Numbered from the stretch's first letter, positions 36,101 through 44,906 are shown. The stretch: DNA of 64,000 bases from an uncultured Lachnospiraceae bacterium (GCA_947626945.1 CANQUC010000004.1:1-64000); one strand, 5' to 3'. Numbers and translations are program-made. The notes: generated by a model from the sequence alone, not told the origin.

Positions 36101-36210
36101 TCCGTCACTTCACAGTTCCAGGACCAGAAAGGAGCGCCCCGGTATTCGCCGGTGGGATGAGCAAACAGCTCTCTGGACAGCCGCGGCTGCCCGTTCTTTT
36201 GATAAAACAT
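33103..36210 (-). CDS. Large glycoside hydrolase, GH106-like (putative alpha-L-rhamnosidase)
   Basis: A protein of 1035 residues without a signal peptide, so probably cytoplasmic. The N-terminal half is a TIM-barrel-like domain with GAPFWSWNCEVT, GFGGFHIHARTG and YDEDRYPSG, features of the GH106-related glycosyl hydrolases. A glutamine-amidotransferase-like middle domain and C-terminal beta-sandwich with FLNGRQV and AGCHRICVTVYGNRFN follow. ATG 36210 has AAGGAGG. Family assignment is by general resemblance. With a GH78 gene in the same run, alpha-L-rhamnosidase activity is the best guess. It lies 66 bases after the TraX-like gene. Confidence 0.65.
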   Translation of the reverse strand: MFYQKNGQPRLSRELFAHPTGEYRGAPFWSWNCEVTEEMVDEQIDIYEKMGFGGFHIHARTGLETPYMGERFMELVKRADQRAREKGMFCYLYDEDRYPSGAAGGVVTEDFRYRQRFMLLSDQWREGFCRDRQEFESQIAAGGRPKGYYLTTYQVVLDEEGCLKSYRRIGKEEPVSEGRVWHAYLSLAEESPWFNDQTYIDVFNKKAVERFIALTHQRYYQALGEEFGRSVPSIFTDEPQMAGKFSFRSPFDQGRATLSYTDDMNGTFQNAYGTELLDVVPEILWELPEGKVSVHRYHYHDHLAERFASAFSDTLGQWCQDHGIALTGHFMSERTLFSQILALSESMRLYRSFQLPGIDILTDAKEFTTAKQAVSVARQYGREGVMCECYGAMNWDFDFKGHKLQGDWLAALGITIRCHHLTFMSMEGESKRDWPASIGYQSPWYSRYSYVEDHFARLNTALTRGKAVVKVGVIFPIESYWISYGPNSQTQMLRDQLDENYDNITKWLLYGTIDFDLIDESLLPGLCPLEDVNDSLPVGEMKYEAVLVPGLRTIRGTTLDRLEAFADAGGTVIFAGEVPRLADAAESTRAEKLAERCLHTEFTRAAVLEALAPFRTIELRQKKGSLTEDMIYQMREDNENRWLFLSHVNRVKNMTDVPCLYKLRIRGQWNPAVYDTMTGEIRPCGAELKNGDTCLEKKLYGEDSLLLFLTPGAPAVSEEPPQLPEGDAHKIQAPESYTLSEPNVLLLDYAEFSFDGGDWQEQTDILTIDNLFRKQLGLPRRQDKFIQPWRLPKETPEHQAALRFTFDSKICADGVMLAMERPENAEIFLNGRQVTAEARGWFADRCIQTVALPPLKEGANQLILKIPFGRKTNLEWCYLLGDFGVTVAGDRAFITERPEKIRFGDVVHQGLPFYTGNITYQLKASIPADQEQVILQVPHFSGSVMSVSVDGAEKGVIAYAPHKLRLGPLKAGCHRICVTVYGNRFNAFGTIHNANDEYRWYGPDAYRTGGTQWSDSYLLKPNGILSPVFLLYPDE

Positions 36211-36276
36211 ATACCCTCCTTGCCTGCAGGCGCAGGCGTCTCTTGTCATCTGCCGCCGTTTCCCCGTTTTCCGGCT

Positions 36277-37056
36277 TTACCGCAGATGATTTCCAATAAG
36301 AAACAGGATTAAAATATGAGCGGGATAAAACAGGTAAAACAGATATTTCAGTCCGGATCCTTTCTCCCGGTTGTAAGACAAAAAGAACGGAATGGCAAAG
36401 ACCATCATCCACTGGTAATCGGTATAGAGCACCGCGTTCCAGGAACCGCCTCCCTGCACAAACACCAGAACGGCGTAGATCAGACAGGTGATGCCAAAGG
36501 TGCCGGCCAGCCATTTCGGCTCCTCCCGGTACCAGTAAAACAAAAGCCCCAGCACCACGATCAGAAAACTTCCCTCCGTATACAGAATATTGGGAAGCAG
36601 CCCGCCAAACAAATATTCCAGATGCAGTTCCCCAAATCCGAAAGAGACCATATAGCAGATCATCACGGACACCAGCTGCTCGATGATCACGATCAGGGCA
36701 AGCCGTTTTCCGGATTCCCGGTCCTCCCGGTACATTTCAATGACGGCAATACAGAGCCCTGTCAGAAACAGGGTCGTAAAAAAGTTGTTGGACATGGGCG
36801 CGTAGACATGGTTTCCGCAGATCAGATTCACCACGAAATCCATGATCCCCATGAACAGGCCTGCCAGGTACAGGCGAAGCAGATAGCGGAACTGGCTTTT
36901 TGTGTATTTCATGCTCCACACAAGGCAGAACAGAAAGACCGGCGCGGAAATCCGTCCCAGCCAGTGCATCCACACCGGCATATCCGGAATAAACTGCGCG
37001 ATATGGTCTACAGTCATCAGCAGGAGAGCAATCAGTTTTAAGGCTGTACCCGACAT
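36277..37056 (-). CDS. TraX-family multi-pass membrane protein
   Basis: A protein of 259 residues with about seven hydrophobic helices. The N-terminal LIALLLMTVDHIAQF and the following WLGRISAPVFLF are the typical opening of TraX proteins, membrane acyltransferase relatives named after the F-plasmid pilin acetylase. AGGAG precedes ATG 37056, which overlaps the end of the GH42 gene by 19 bases, so it is clearly in the glycosidase operon. Its acceptor is not known. Acetylation of a glycan or cell-surface polymer is conceivable. Confidence 0.75.
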   Translation of the reverse strand: MSGTALKLIALLLMTVDHIAQFIPDMPVWMHWLGRISAPVFLFCLVWSMKYTKSQFRYLLRLYLAGLFMGIMDFVVNLICGNHVYAPMSNNFFTTLFLTGLCIAVIEMYREDRESGKRLALIVIIEQLVSVMICYMVSFGFGELHLEYLFGGLLPNILYTEGSFLIVVLGLLFYWYREEPKWLAGTFGITCLIYAVLVFVQGGGSWNAVLYTDYQWMMVFAIPFFLSYNREKGSGLKYLFYLFYPAHILILFLIGNHLR

Positions 37057-39083
37057 ACCATCACTCCTAACGGCGGAAGAACCGCCTTTCCTCTGACCGC
37101 TTTTCCTGTGATCAGATCCACTGCCGTCCCAGGTTCCACGGTCTGTTCTTCATCAGAATAATTCAGATAAAAATCATAAGCGGCGCCTTGTTTGATCCTG
37201 CGGTGGAATTCCACTCCCGGCGGCAGAGCTTTTGTCTCCAGACCGGCGTCCTGCCACATCTGCCGGAAAATGGCTTCCATTCCGGCCTCCTCCAGCCGGG
37301 CCGCCGCATAGTATGCCTTTCCCGCTCCGTAAGAATGCGCCGTGACCACAGGGGTTCCCCTGTAGAAATCATCGTTATACACAGCGAGAACCGAAGCCGT
37401 CAGAGGCTTTACGATCTCGCAGTAATCCCGGATCCGGTAAGTGCCCTGTATCGGACTTTCCTCCAGAAACGCGGCGGCGTTCTGCTCCTTTGGATAAAGG
37501 GTATCGATCTCCTCCGTATACAGCCCGAACAGCTCCGTCAGGCCGTCTCCGGGGAATCCGCCCAGATAGCAGAGCGTGGACTGATCCACATATCCGGTGA
37601 TGTAAGTGGAAAGCAGCTGTCCGCCGCCCTCTACAAACTTCTTCATCCGTTCCGCCACACCGGGCTTTAACAGATACAGCATAGGCGCCACGATCATCCG
37701 GTAATCCCCAAAAGACTCCTCCGAAGAGATCAGATCCACCTCCACGCCGTTTTTCACAAACAGCCCAAAGAGCTGAATACAGGTCTGCTCGTATTTTTTG
37801 GTCTTATTGGAAAAAGCCGCCGCATCCTCAATGGCCCAGCGGTTGTCCCAATCAAACAAAATGGCCGCCTTTGCCTTTACAACGCTGCCTGCCACCTCTC
37901 CGACGGACTTCAGGATCCTGCCCACCTCTTCTACGTCCCGGAACACCCGGGTATCGCTTCTGCCAAGATGATCCAGCACCGCCCCGTGATATTGCTCAAA
38001 AGAGCCTCTGCTCTTCCGCCACTGAAAATACTGGACCGTATCGGAGCCGCAGGCAATGGCCTGAAGAGCGGTGATCCGGTGAACCCCCGGCCGCTTTGGC
38101 TTGTTGTATTCATGCCAGTTTACAAGGCTGGGGACACTTTCCATCATCATAAAAGGCCGGTCTTTTTTAAAGGATCTCATAGTTACATGGTCAAAGGCGT
38201 TTTCCACGGAGCAGTCATACAGACTCACATCCGGGTTGCCGTACCTGGGATAGCTGTCCCAGGAGATCACATCCAGCGGCTTTGCCATCTGGTTGTAATC
38301 CAGGGCAGCATACAGGTGCATAAAATTGGTGGTAATGGGAATGTCCGGGGTCTTTTCCCGAAACACCGCCATCTCCGCTTCCAAAAAATCACGGGTGTTC
38401 ACCGTGGTAAACCGCTTCCAGTCCAGATTCAGTCCATGGATGCTTTTTTCTCCATGGGCCACCGGCGGATCGATCTGAGAAAAATCGTTGAACCGGTGAG
38501 ACCAGAAAGTGGTCCACCAGGCCCGGTTCAGTTCCTGAATGTCTCCATGATACCGCGCTCTGAGATACTCCCGGAACTTCTCCGCGCACAGGTCGCAGGC
38601 GCATTCTCCTCCCAGCTCGTTGGAAATGTGCCACAGGATCAGCCCGGGATGGCTGCCGAATTCCTCCGCCAGCCGTTCATCCATTTTTTTCACCAGCTTC
38701 CGGTAGGCCGGCGAGGTGATGCAGTGATTGTGCCGCAGTCCATGCAGGTTTTTGATCCGCTTCATGGATGTGCGGGTTGCCTCCGGATAAGCGGCGTCCA
38801 GCCATGCGGGCCTTGCCCCCGAGGGCGTAGCCAGTATGGTGTAAATGCCGTTTTCATACAGGCGGTCCATGATCTTTCTGAGCCATTCAAAATGGTATTC
38901 TCCTTCCACAGGCTCATAGACAGACCAGGAAAATACGCCAAGGGTCACGGTGTTCACCCCTGCCTGCTTCATAAGCCGCACATCCTCTTCCAGAATGTCC
39001 GGGCGGTCCAGCCACTGCTCCGGATTGTAATCGCCTCCGTGGAGCAGTCCTTTCACCTTGGGAAATAAAGGACTTGTATTCAT
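37038..39083 (-). CDS. Beta-galactosidase, GH42 (copy 1)
   Basis: An intracellular-type enzyme of 681 residues. The GH42 barrel starts with LLHGGDYNPEQWLDRPDIL, the acid/base Glu lies in WHISNELGGEC, and the nucleophile Glu in FMMMESVPSLVNW. Cysteines in HNHCITSP and ECACDLC match the family's zinc site. The trimerisation and C-terminal beta domains are present, and the length is normal. No signal peptide is seen. It should cleave terminal beta-galactosides from imported oligosaccharides; some GH42 members act on alpha-L-arabinosides. It follows a second, clearly different GH42 gene by 16 bases. Confidence 0.9.
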   Translation of the reverse strand: MNTSPLFPKVKGLLHGGDYNPEQWLDRPDILEEDVRLMKQAGVNTVTLGVFSWSVYEPVEGEYHFEWLRKIMDRLYENGIYTILATPSGARPAWLDAAYPEATRTSMKRIKNLHGLRHNHCITSPAYRKLVKKMDERLAEEFGSHPGLILWHISNELGGECACDLCAEKFREYLRARYHGDIQELNRAWWTTFWSHRFNDFSQIDPPVAHGEKSIHGLNLDWKRFTTVNTRDFLEAEMAVFREKTPDIPITTNFMHLYAALDYNQMAKPLDVISWDSYPRYGNPDVSLYDCSVENAFDHVTMRSFKKDRPFMMMESVPSLVNWHEYNKPKRPGVHRITALQAIACGSDTVQYFQWRKSRGSFEQYHGAVLDHLGRSDTRVFRDVEEVGRILKSVGEVAGSVVKAKAAILFDWDNRWAIEDAAAFSNKTKKYEQTCIQLFGLFVKNGVEVDLISSEESFGDYRMIVAPMLYLLKPGVAERMKKFVEGGGQLLSTYITGYVDQSTLCYLGGFPGDGLTELFGLYTEEIDTLYPKEQNAAAFLEESPIQGTYRIRDYCEIVKPLTASVLAVYNDDFYRGTPVVTAHSYGAGKAYYAAARLEEAGMEAIFRQMWQDAGLETKALPPGVEFHRRIKQGAAYDFYLNYSDEEQTVEPGTAVDLITGKAVRGKAVLPPLGVMVCRVQP

Positions 39084-39099
39084 GATTCAACGATTCCTT

Positions 39100-41118
39100 T
39101 CAGAGCTTTTTTAATACCATAACATCATTTGGTGAAATTGTTGTGACGCCGGTCACCTGTTTTCCCGTGATCAGATCTGTAAAACGGTCTGTCTCCAGAT
39201 CCAGGGAGGCTTCCTGCTTATTGTGGTTCAGCACAAACAAAATGTCGTTGCGGTCATTGATCCGTCTTGCAAGCTCCACATGGGCGTCTGCCCTGTAAGG
39301 AGGCCGCACTCCCGCGTCCGCCGCCAAAGCAGCCGCCAGATCGTCCAGAAACGCGCTGTCCGGTTCCGTGCCCAGATAGTAAACCTTTCCGGCTCCGTAA
39401 TCATTTACCGTAAAACAGGGAGTTCCTTTGTAAAAATCATCTCCGTAATTTGCCAGTACCTTTGCCCCTCTCGGATGGATGATGTCGCACTGGTACATGC
39501 AGGAATATTCTGCGCCTTTCAGGAAGCCGCCTTCCATCACCATCCGGTTTCTTTCTTCTTTGGTCAGAGGGTCGCTTTCCTCTACCCAGATGCCGGAAAT
39601 CTCACGCAGGGCGCCGGGATATTCTCCAAATACCGCCTTGCTGTTTTCATCCGCCAGTCCGGACAGGGTGGTGGTCACCAGCGTACCTCCGGCCTCCACA
39701 AAGTCTTTCAGTTTTTCCGGAAGACCCGGCTTCATAATATACAGATACGGGGCGTAGATCACCTTATACCTGGTGAAGTCACCCTCCACGCTGAGCAGAT
39801 CCACCGGAAGATTCCGGTCATAGTGCGCTTTATAAAACCTGCTGACCTTTTTCAGGTAATTGAAATCATCGTTGGGCAGGCAGCGCTTGGAGGCATACTC
39901 CAGGGCCCACCAGCTGTCCCAGTCAAAGAGGATGGCCGTGTCCGCCGGCGTCCTTCCTCCCAGAAAAGCGTCCCCGATCTTCTGCAGTTCCATGCCCAGC
40001 TGGGCGCATTCCCGGAAAGTCCGGGTATTTTCATGGCCAGCGTGAGAGATCACGGCGCCGTGATACATTTCCTGTCCGGCAATGGACTGGCGCAGCTGGA
40101 AGAACAGGCAGGTATCAGAGCCGTGAGCCATGGCCTGATAGCTGAGCATCCGCACCTCCCCAGGCCGTTTCAGCTTGCTGAAAGGCTGCCAGTTCTGCTG
40201 ATTGGGAGACTGTTCCTGCATCATAAAGGATTCGCCGTTCTTCAGTCCCCGCATCAGATCATGCTTGAAAGCCACAAAGGACGGATCCGCTCCGGGAGCG
40301 GGATAATTGTCCCAGGCGGCAATGTCCATGTGCCTGGTCATCTTAAACTGATCCAGCTTTTCAATATGGCCGGAGATATTTGTCTGAATGGTTACGTTGG
40401 GGGTATATTTCCGCAGTACGCGCGCCTCATTTTCAAAACATTCAATGGTAGAATCCGTCATAAACCGCATATAGTCCAGATTGACCGTGGGATTGAAGCG
40501 GTAATCGTCGTTCAGTTCCGTAGGCAGCATGATCTCGTCAAAGTCATAGACCGTCCGCCCCCAGAAGCAGGTATGCCACTGCCGGTTCAGGTTTTCCACG
40601 GTACCATAGCGCGCTTTCAGCCACTGACGGAATTTTTCCTGACAGGTAGGGCAATAGCAGTAAGTACCGTATTCGTTTGCCACATGCCAGAGCACCAGAT
40701 TGGGATAATTCTGATAGCGCTTTGCCATCTGTTCCGCTATGGCTGCCGCCCGCTCTCTGTATTTGGGACTGTTTACGCAAAAGAATACCCGCATGCCGTG
40801 GGTGCGTTTTCTGCCCTGCTTATCCACGGGAAGCACCTGAGGATATTTTTTGGAAAGCCAGGCGGGCTGGGCAGTGGTGGGCGTTGCCAGACAGACCTTA
40901 ATGTCATTTTCCAGAAATTTATCCATCAGCCGGTCCAGCCACTCAAAATCGTAAACTCCCTCAGAAGGCTCCAGCTTTGCCCAGGAAAAAACCGGTAACG
41001 TCACCAGATTGATGCCGGCTTTTCGAAACAGCCGCATATCCTCGTCAATGGTGGCTTCGTCCCACTGATCCGGATTGTAGTCACCGCCGTAGTAGATCCG
41101 ATCTGCGTTTTTGATCAT
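39100..41118 (-). CDS. Beta-galactosidase, GH42 (copy 2)
   Basis: A 672-residue GH42 enzyme without a signal peptide. The opening YYGGDYNPDQWDEATIDED, the acid/base Glu in WHVANEYGTYC and the nucleophile Glu in FMMQEQSPNQQNW are in place, as are the zinc-type cysteines (FFCVNSP, YCYCPTC). The nucleophile context QSPNQQNW is that of the more typical GH42 enzymes, while copy 1 has SVPSLVNW, so the two are diverged paralogues and probably differ in substrate. The ATG overlaps the stop of the GH43-like gene (ATGA), with AAGGAG upstream. Confidence 0.92.
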   Translation of the reverse strand: MIKNADRIYYGGDYNPDQWDEATIDEDMRLFRKAGINLVTLPVFSWAKLEPSEGVYDFEWLDRLMDKFLENDIKVCLATPTTAQPAWLSKKYPQVLPVDKQGRKRTHGMRVFFCVNSPKYRERAAAIAEQMAKRYQNYPNLVLWHVANEYGTYCYCPTCQEKFRQWLKARYGTVENLNRQWHTCFWGRTVYDFDEIMLPTELNDDYRFNPTVNLDYMRFMTDSTIECFENEARVLRKYTPNVTIQTNISGHIEKLDQFKMTRHMDIAAWDNYPAPGADPSFVAFKHDLMRGLKNGESFMMQEQSPNQQNWQPFSKLKRPGEVRMLSYQAMAHGSDTCLFFQLRQSIAGQEMYHGAVISHAGHENTRTFRECAQLGMELQKIGDAFLGGRTPADTAILFDWDSWWALEYASKRCLPNDDFNYLKKVSRFYKAHYDRNLPVDLLSVEGDFTRYKVIYAPYLYIMKPGLPEKLKDFVEAGGTLVTTTLSGLADENSKAVFGEYPGALREISGIWVEESDPLTKEERNRMVMEGGFLKGAEYSCMYQCDIIHPRGAKVLANYGDDFYKGTPCFTVNDYGAGKVYYLGTEPDSAFLDDLAAALAADAGVRPPYRADAHVELARRINDRNDILFVLNHNKQEASLDLETDRFTDLITGKQVTGVTTISPNDVMVLKKL

Positions 41119-42155
41119 ATGCTTTCTCCTTCCTTTTCAGAAAATACCGGTTTGCTTGCGGCAACGGTAATGGACCGCAGGGCGCCGTATACTTCCGTGG
41201 GATCTCCGTCCCTGTGGGGTCTGGTGGCGCAGTAAAAATGATACAGCACCCCGTTGTAATAAATCACCGACGCTTTGTGGGCATGCTCTTCGTCCACGCC
41301 GCCGGGCGTATTGTCAATAATCGGCTGTTCTACCTTCTCCCAGTTTTCCAGATCGGAAGAAAGGGCAAGTCCCTCCCGGGCATGGCCGGTCTCATAGCCA
41401 AAATAAAAATCCAGCCAGACATGCCCGTCTCTTACGATACAGGGATCCGATACAAAACGGCCGTCCCAGGCGCCCGGCGTAACGGAAAGAACCGGATTTT
41501 TCTCACAGCGCTGCCAGTGCAGCAGATCCTTTGACATGGCCATTCCTGTCTGTTCGATCCACCTGGGCCTTGTGTCCTTTGCGTTGTAAAACAGATAGTA
41601 GGTATCTCCCACCGTAATGATGCAGGCTTTGTACAGACCGCCCCGTTCCCAGTCTCCGCCGTCTTTCCAGGAAAAAACCGGAGCATCCAGACGGTGCCAG
41701 TCCATCAGCTGTTCATCCTCCGTCCAGGCAAGCCCGATCTCGGCGGGGCCTGCTTCATAACCTGAGGACGGGTAGGAATGGTAAACCAGCCAGTACTTGC
41801 CCTGAATCTTTTTCAGTCTTGGGGTATCATACAGATTGTCGCTGTCCTTGATGATCCAGGTCGCGCAGGTGCCTATCTTATCCCAGCGGCCGCTGTCCTC
41901 CGGGTCTCTGGGGATGATCACGCCCTTTGGCTGCCAGTGGAGCAGATCGTCGCTGACTGCCAGCGCCGACTGGTATCCTTTCCCGTCAAATCCTGTGTAC
42001 AGCATATAAAACTGATGGTTGTGCCGGAATACAAACGGCACGTCCACCCCCATTTGGTCAAAAGCGCCCTGACGGCCGCTTCCCGTAAGCACCGGACGGC
42101 CATATTTATAAGGCGTCAGATAATTCTGGATCCGTTTGTCTGTTTTCTGAATCAT
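41115..42155 (-). CDS. GH43-like five-bladed beta-propeller glycosidase
   Basis: A protein of 346 residues with repeated beta-propeller strands (HNHQFYMLYTGFDG, GKYWLVYHSY, GDTYYLFYNAKD, GHVWLDFYFGYE, GVLYHFYCATRP) that mark the GH43/GH32/GH130 fold. An Asp in the first blade (FDQMGVDVPFV) and a Glu at the inner face would be the acid-base pair, but I cannot fix the exact family. Likely substrates are arabinose, xylose or fructose linkages, or a galactan side chain. ATG 42155 follows AGGGG. It starts eight bases after the GH78 stop and overlaps the GH42 gene downstream. Confidence 0.7.
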   Translation of the reverse strand: MIQKTDKRIQNYLTPYKYGRPVLTGSGRQGAFDQMGVDVPFVFRHNHQFYMLYTGFDGKGYQSALAVSDDLLHWQPKGVIIPRDPEDSGRWDKIGTCATWIIKDSDNLYDTPRLKKIQGKYWLVYHSYPSSGYEAGPAEIGLAWTEDEQLMDWHRLDAPVFSWKDGGDWERGGLYKACIITVGDTYYLFYNAKDTRPRWIEQTGMAMSKDLLHWQRCEKNPVLSVTPGAWDGRFVSDPCIVRDGHVWLDFYFGYETGHAREGLALSSDLENWEKVEQPIIDNTPGGVDEEHAHKASVIYYNGVLYHFYCATRPHRDGDPTEVYGALRSITVAASKPVFSEKEGESI

Positions 42156-42163
42156 GCCACCCC

Positions 42164-44779
42164 TCATTTCTCCGCGCATCCGCTGCCGCAGCAGATAAAT
42201 TCTCTGCTGCCTGAGCCGATGTCAGTTGTTTTTTTGGTATACTCATCCACAAATTTTCCTTTTACGCCCGGCGGCAGCGTCACTTTCACGTTTACCCGGT
42301 CTTTGTCCCGCTTCCAGTATACCGTGATCTTACCATAAGGATGCCTGTGCCAGGTTTTTACCTCGTCTACCCCCTCCGCAAAGTGAGGGGCAATGAGCAC
42401 TTCATCAAAAGGCTGCTCTCCCCGCATACCCTGAATGCCGGAAAGCCCGGCATAAAACCACTCTTCTCCGCTTCCCAGCATCAGATGGTTCAGGGATCCA
42501 TGAGGCCTTTTCGGATCCGGCCCGTCCCACTCTTCCGTCAGGGTGGTAGCCCCGTTCACCACCTGATAGCCGTAGCCCGGCCGGTCGGTGATGTTCATCA
42601 TCCTGTTCATCACATGGGATCTGCCAAAAACCGTCAGCGCCGCCGTCACGAAAGGATGTCCCACATCTCCGGCAGTGGTGGCATAACCCCGTTTTTCTAT
42701 ATCCTGTTCCAGATATTTCAAAACGCCCGGAACATGTTCTTCCGGCACAAGACCCACCATCAGGCTCATGGCCTGGGCCGCCTGGCTTCCGGTGGCGTAG
42801 CGGCAGGTCTGATCGTCATAAAACTGCAGATTGTACTCTTTTTTGGTTTCCTCCATCAGTTCCGCGAAGCGCCGGGCGTCCTCCTGCCTGCCCAAAAGAC
42901 CGGCCACCCGGTGCATAATGGTCAGATCATAGTAATATACGGCGGTAGCGATTACCGGCACCGGCGTATTCTGACTGTGGGGCACGTTGGGCCCGATGTC
43001 CAGCCAGTCACCCAGTCCGTGATGCAGCACCCGGTGATGGGTTCTGGAGGTCAGATAATCCAGATACCTTTTCATGGTATCGTAATGTCTCTCAAAAATG
43101 CTGCTGTCCCCGTATTTCTGATACAGATACCAGGGATTGATGATGCAGGCACTGCCCCATTCGGGCGAATCCACAAACCCGGTATGGTACTTGGCAAACC
43201 CGGTGACATATTCCGGGCAGATATCCGGTACAAGCCCGTTTTCATGCTGGGAGTCGGCCATATCCTGCTCCGCTTTCGCGTAGAGATTATGTACGTCAAA
43301 ATTGAACATGATGGCCGGCCCGATGAGATGGGTCTGTTCCAGCCAGCCCAGCTTTTCCCTGTGGGGACAGTCCGTAAAAATGCTTTTTGTATTGGAAAGG
43401 ACCGCCTGGATGATGATCTCATGAATCCGGTTAAACAGCTCATTGGAACACCAGAAGCTTCCCGTCCGCTCCATATCCGGATAAATGAACTCTCCCACTG
43501 CCCGGACAATCACAGGTTCTTTTGTTTCCTCCGACGCCAGGGATTCCGGCACGGCGCCCTCCAGCTGCATCCAGCGAAAACCCGTATAGGTAAACAGCGG
43601 CGCGTAAACCTGAATTTCTTCTTCGTTTGTTATATACTGCCAGCCATAGTTGCGCCCGGTGACCCGCTGATCCAGCGAATCCCCGTCGGGGCGCAGAAGC
43701 TCCGCCGTTTTTGTTTTGATGACCGTGCCCGCGGGATTTTTGTTTGACCGGATCACAAGCCGCACCCGGCCGGAAAAATTTTTGCCGAAATCATACAGAT
43801 AGACTCCGGGCCTTGTCTCCCGGACAACGGGCTCATAAGTCTCCATCACTTTCAGAGGCGGCGTCTTTTGGGCCACAAGCTTTCCTCCCGGCGCCTCCAC
43901 AACAGGCGCCGGCCGCCAGTCTTTTCCCTCGGCAAATCCGCCTGTGGAAAATCCCCTTTGCTCCAGCCGCCCGTCGTATATCTCGCCGCCGTAAATGCCG
44001 GAATAGACAACGGGGCTGTCCGCCATCCTCCAGCTTCCGTCTGTGACCACACAGTCCCGGGAGCCGTCCCGGTAATGTATGTTCAGCTGCAGGAGAAATT
44101 TTGCGTATCCATAGCTGCGGGGAAAATAGGTATACCGTCCGGGTCTCTCCGGCACATGGTACATTCCGTCCCCAAGCAGGACGCCCAAAGCGTTTTTTCC
44201 CTCCAGGATCCGGTCTGTCACGTCATAAGACCCATACAGACAGGTTTTTTCATAGACAGTCCAGCCTGGATCCAGCACGCGGTCGTCAGGCTTTTCTCCA
44301 TTGACATACAGTTCATAATGCCCCAGCCCGCAGATGTATAACGTGGCCCGTTCCACCGGCTTTGGCACTGAAAATGTTTTTCGGTAAATATGATGGGTTT
44401 CCCCGTCGGTCTCTCCGATCCAGCTTCCGGTCCAGAGATCCTCTGAGAGCAGCCCCATATGAAAAGAAGCGGGGGCACTTTCGCTCCAGTCTCCGTCGCT
44501 GCCCCACACCTGCACTTTCCAGAAATACCTGGTGTCCGACTGCAGGGCATCGCCCCGGTAGGGCACGTTGACCATGCGGCCGCTTTCCGTCCTGCCGCTG
44601 TCCCACAGGTTGCCCCGGCCTTCTTCCAGAATTTTTTCGCTGTCCGCCACAAGGATCCGGTAAGCCTGCTGCAGCCAGTTTTTCATATCGGTTTTTACAT
44701 TCCAGGAAAACACCGGTTCCGGCTCCTGAATCCCTATGGGCTCCTTTCTGTATTCTGTTTTTAAACATCCGACAGTCAT
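42164..44779 (-). CDS. Alpha-L-rhamnosidase, GH78
   Basis: A protein of 871 residues with the GH78 architecture: N-terminal beta-sandwich domains (TDMKNWLQQAYRILVADS, LYVNGEKPDDRVLDPGWT), then an alpha/alpha-barrel with FTDCPHREKLGWLEQ carrying the general-acid Glu, PEWGSACIINPW, and ATTLTEEWDGPD, and a C-terminal beta domain. No signal peptide, so intracellular. ATG 44779 is chosen; GTG 44791 is possible. It removes terminal alpha-L-rhamnose from glycosides or oligosaccharides. It heads the glycosidase run, behind a promoter at 44832. Confidence 0.9.
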   Translation of the reverse strand: MTVGCLKTEYRKEPIGIQEPEPVFSWNVKTDMKNWLQQAYRILVADSEKILEEGRGNLWDSGRTESGRMVNVPYRGDALQSDTRYFWKVQVWGSDGDWSESAPASFHMGLLSEDLWTGSWIGETDGETHHIYRKTFSVPKPVERATLYICGLGHYELYVNGEKPDDRVLDPGWTVYEKTCLYGSYDVTDRILEGKNALGVLLGDGMYHVPERPGRYTYFPRSYGYAKFLLQLNIHYRDGSRDCVVTDGSWRMADSPVVYSGIYGGEIYDGRLEQRGFSTGGFAEGKDWRPAPVVEAPGGKLVAQKTPPLKVMETYEPVVRETRPGVYLYDFGKNFSGRVRLVIRSNKNPAGTVIKTKTAELLRPDGDSLDQRVTGRNYGWQYITNEEEIQVYAPLFTYTGFRWMQLEGAVPESLASEETKEPVIVRAVGEFIYPDMERTGSFWCSNELFNRIHEIIIQAVLSNTKSIFTDCPHREKLGWLEQTHLIGPAIMFNFDVHNLYAKAEQDMADSQHENGLVPDICPEYVTGFAKYHTGFVDSPEWGSACIINPWYLYQKYGDSSIFERHYDTMKRYLDYLTSRTHHRVLHHGLGDWLDIGPNVPHSQNTPVPVIATAVYYYDLTIMHRVAGLLGRQEDARRFAELMEETKKEYNLQFYDDQTCRYATGSQAAQAMSLMVGLVPEEHVPGVLKYLEQDIEKRGYATTAGDVGHPFVTAALTVFGRSHVMNRMMNITDRPGYGYQVVNGATTLTEEWDGPDPKRPHGSLNHLMLGSGEEWFYAGLSGIQGMRGEQPFDEVLIAPHFAEGVDEVKTWHRHPYGKITVYWKRDKDRVNVKVTLPPGVKGKFVDEYTKKTTDIGSGSREFICCGSGCAEK

Positions 44780-44798
44780 CCTTTGAAACACCTTTCCC

Positions 44799-44840
44799 GG
44801 CAGGCCGCGCCTGCCGCCCCAATATAATAAGATTATAGCA
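44799..44840 (-). promoter_or_regulatory. Promoter and leader hairpin of the glycosidase operon
   Basis: On the minus strand a TATAAT at 44832-44837 is preceded by TG one base upstream, an extended -10 element. The -35 is weak. The short leader holds a stem GGCAGGC (44799-44805) with GCCTGCC (44809-44815) about 20 bases before the GH78 ATG. I found no clear catabolite-response element. Confidence 0.5.
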
Positions 44841-44906
44841 TACCTATGGCTGTTTTTGTTTATTTTCTTTTAAAAAAACAGAGTTTTTTTCGGCCGGTCC
44901 CAGGAA

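Noticed and set aside
39223-40998. 591-codon open frame on the plus strand opposite the second GH42 gene
   Set aside because: A shadow frame caused by GC-rich codon usage of the GH42 gene, whose catalytic motifs are clear.
42341-43747. 468-codon plus-strand frame opposite GH78
   Set aside because: No family features or start signals. The minus-strand rhamnosidase explains the sequence.
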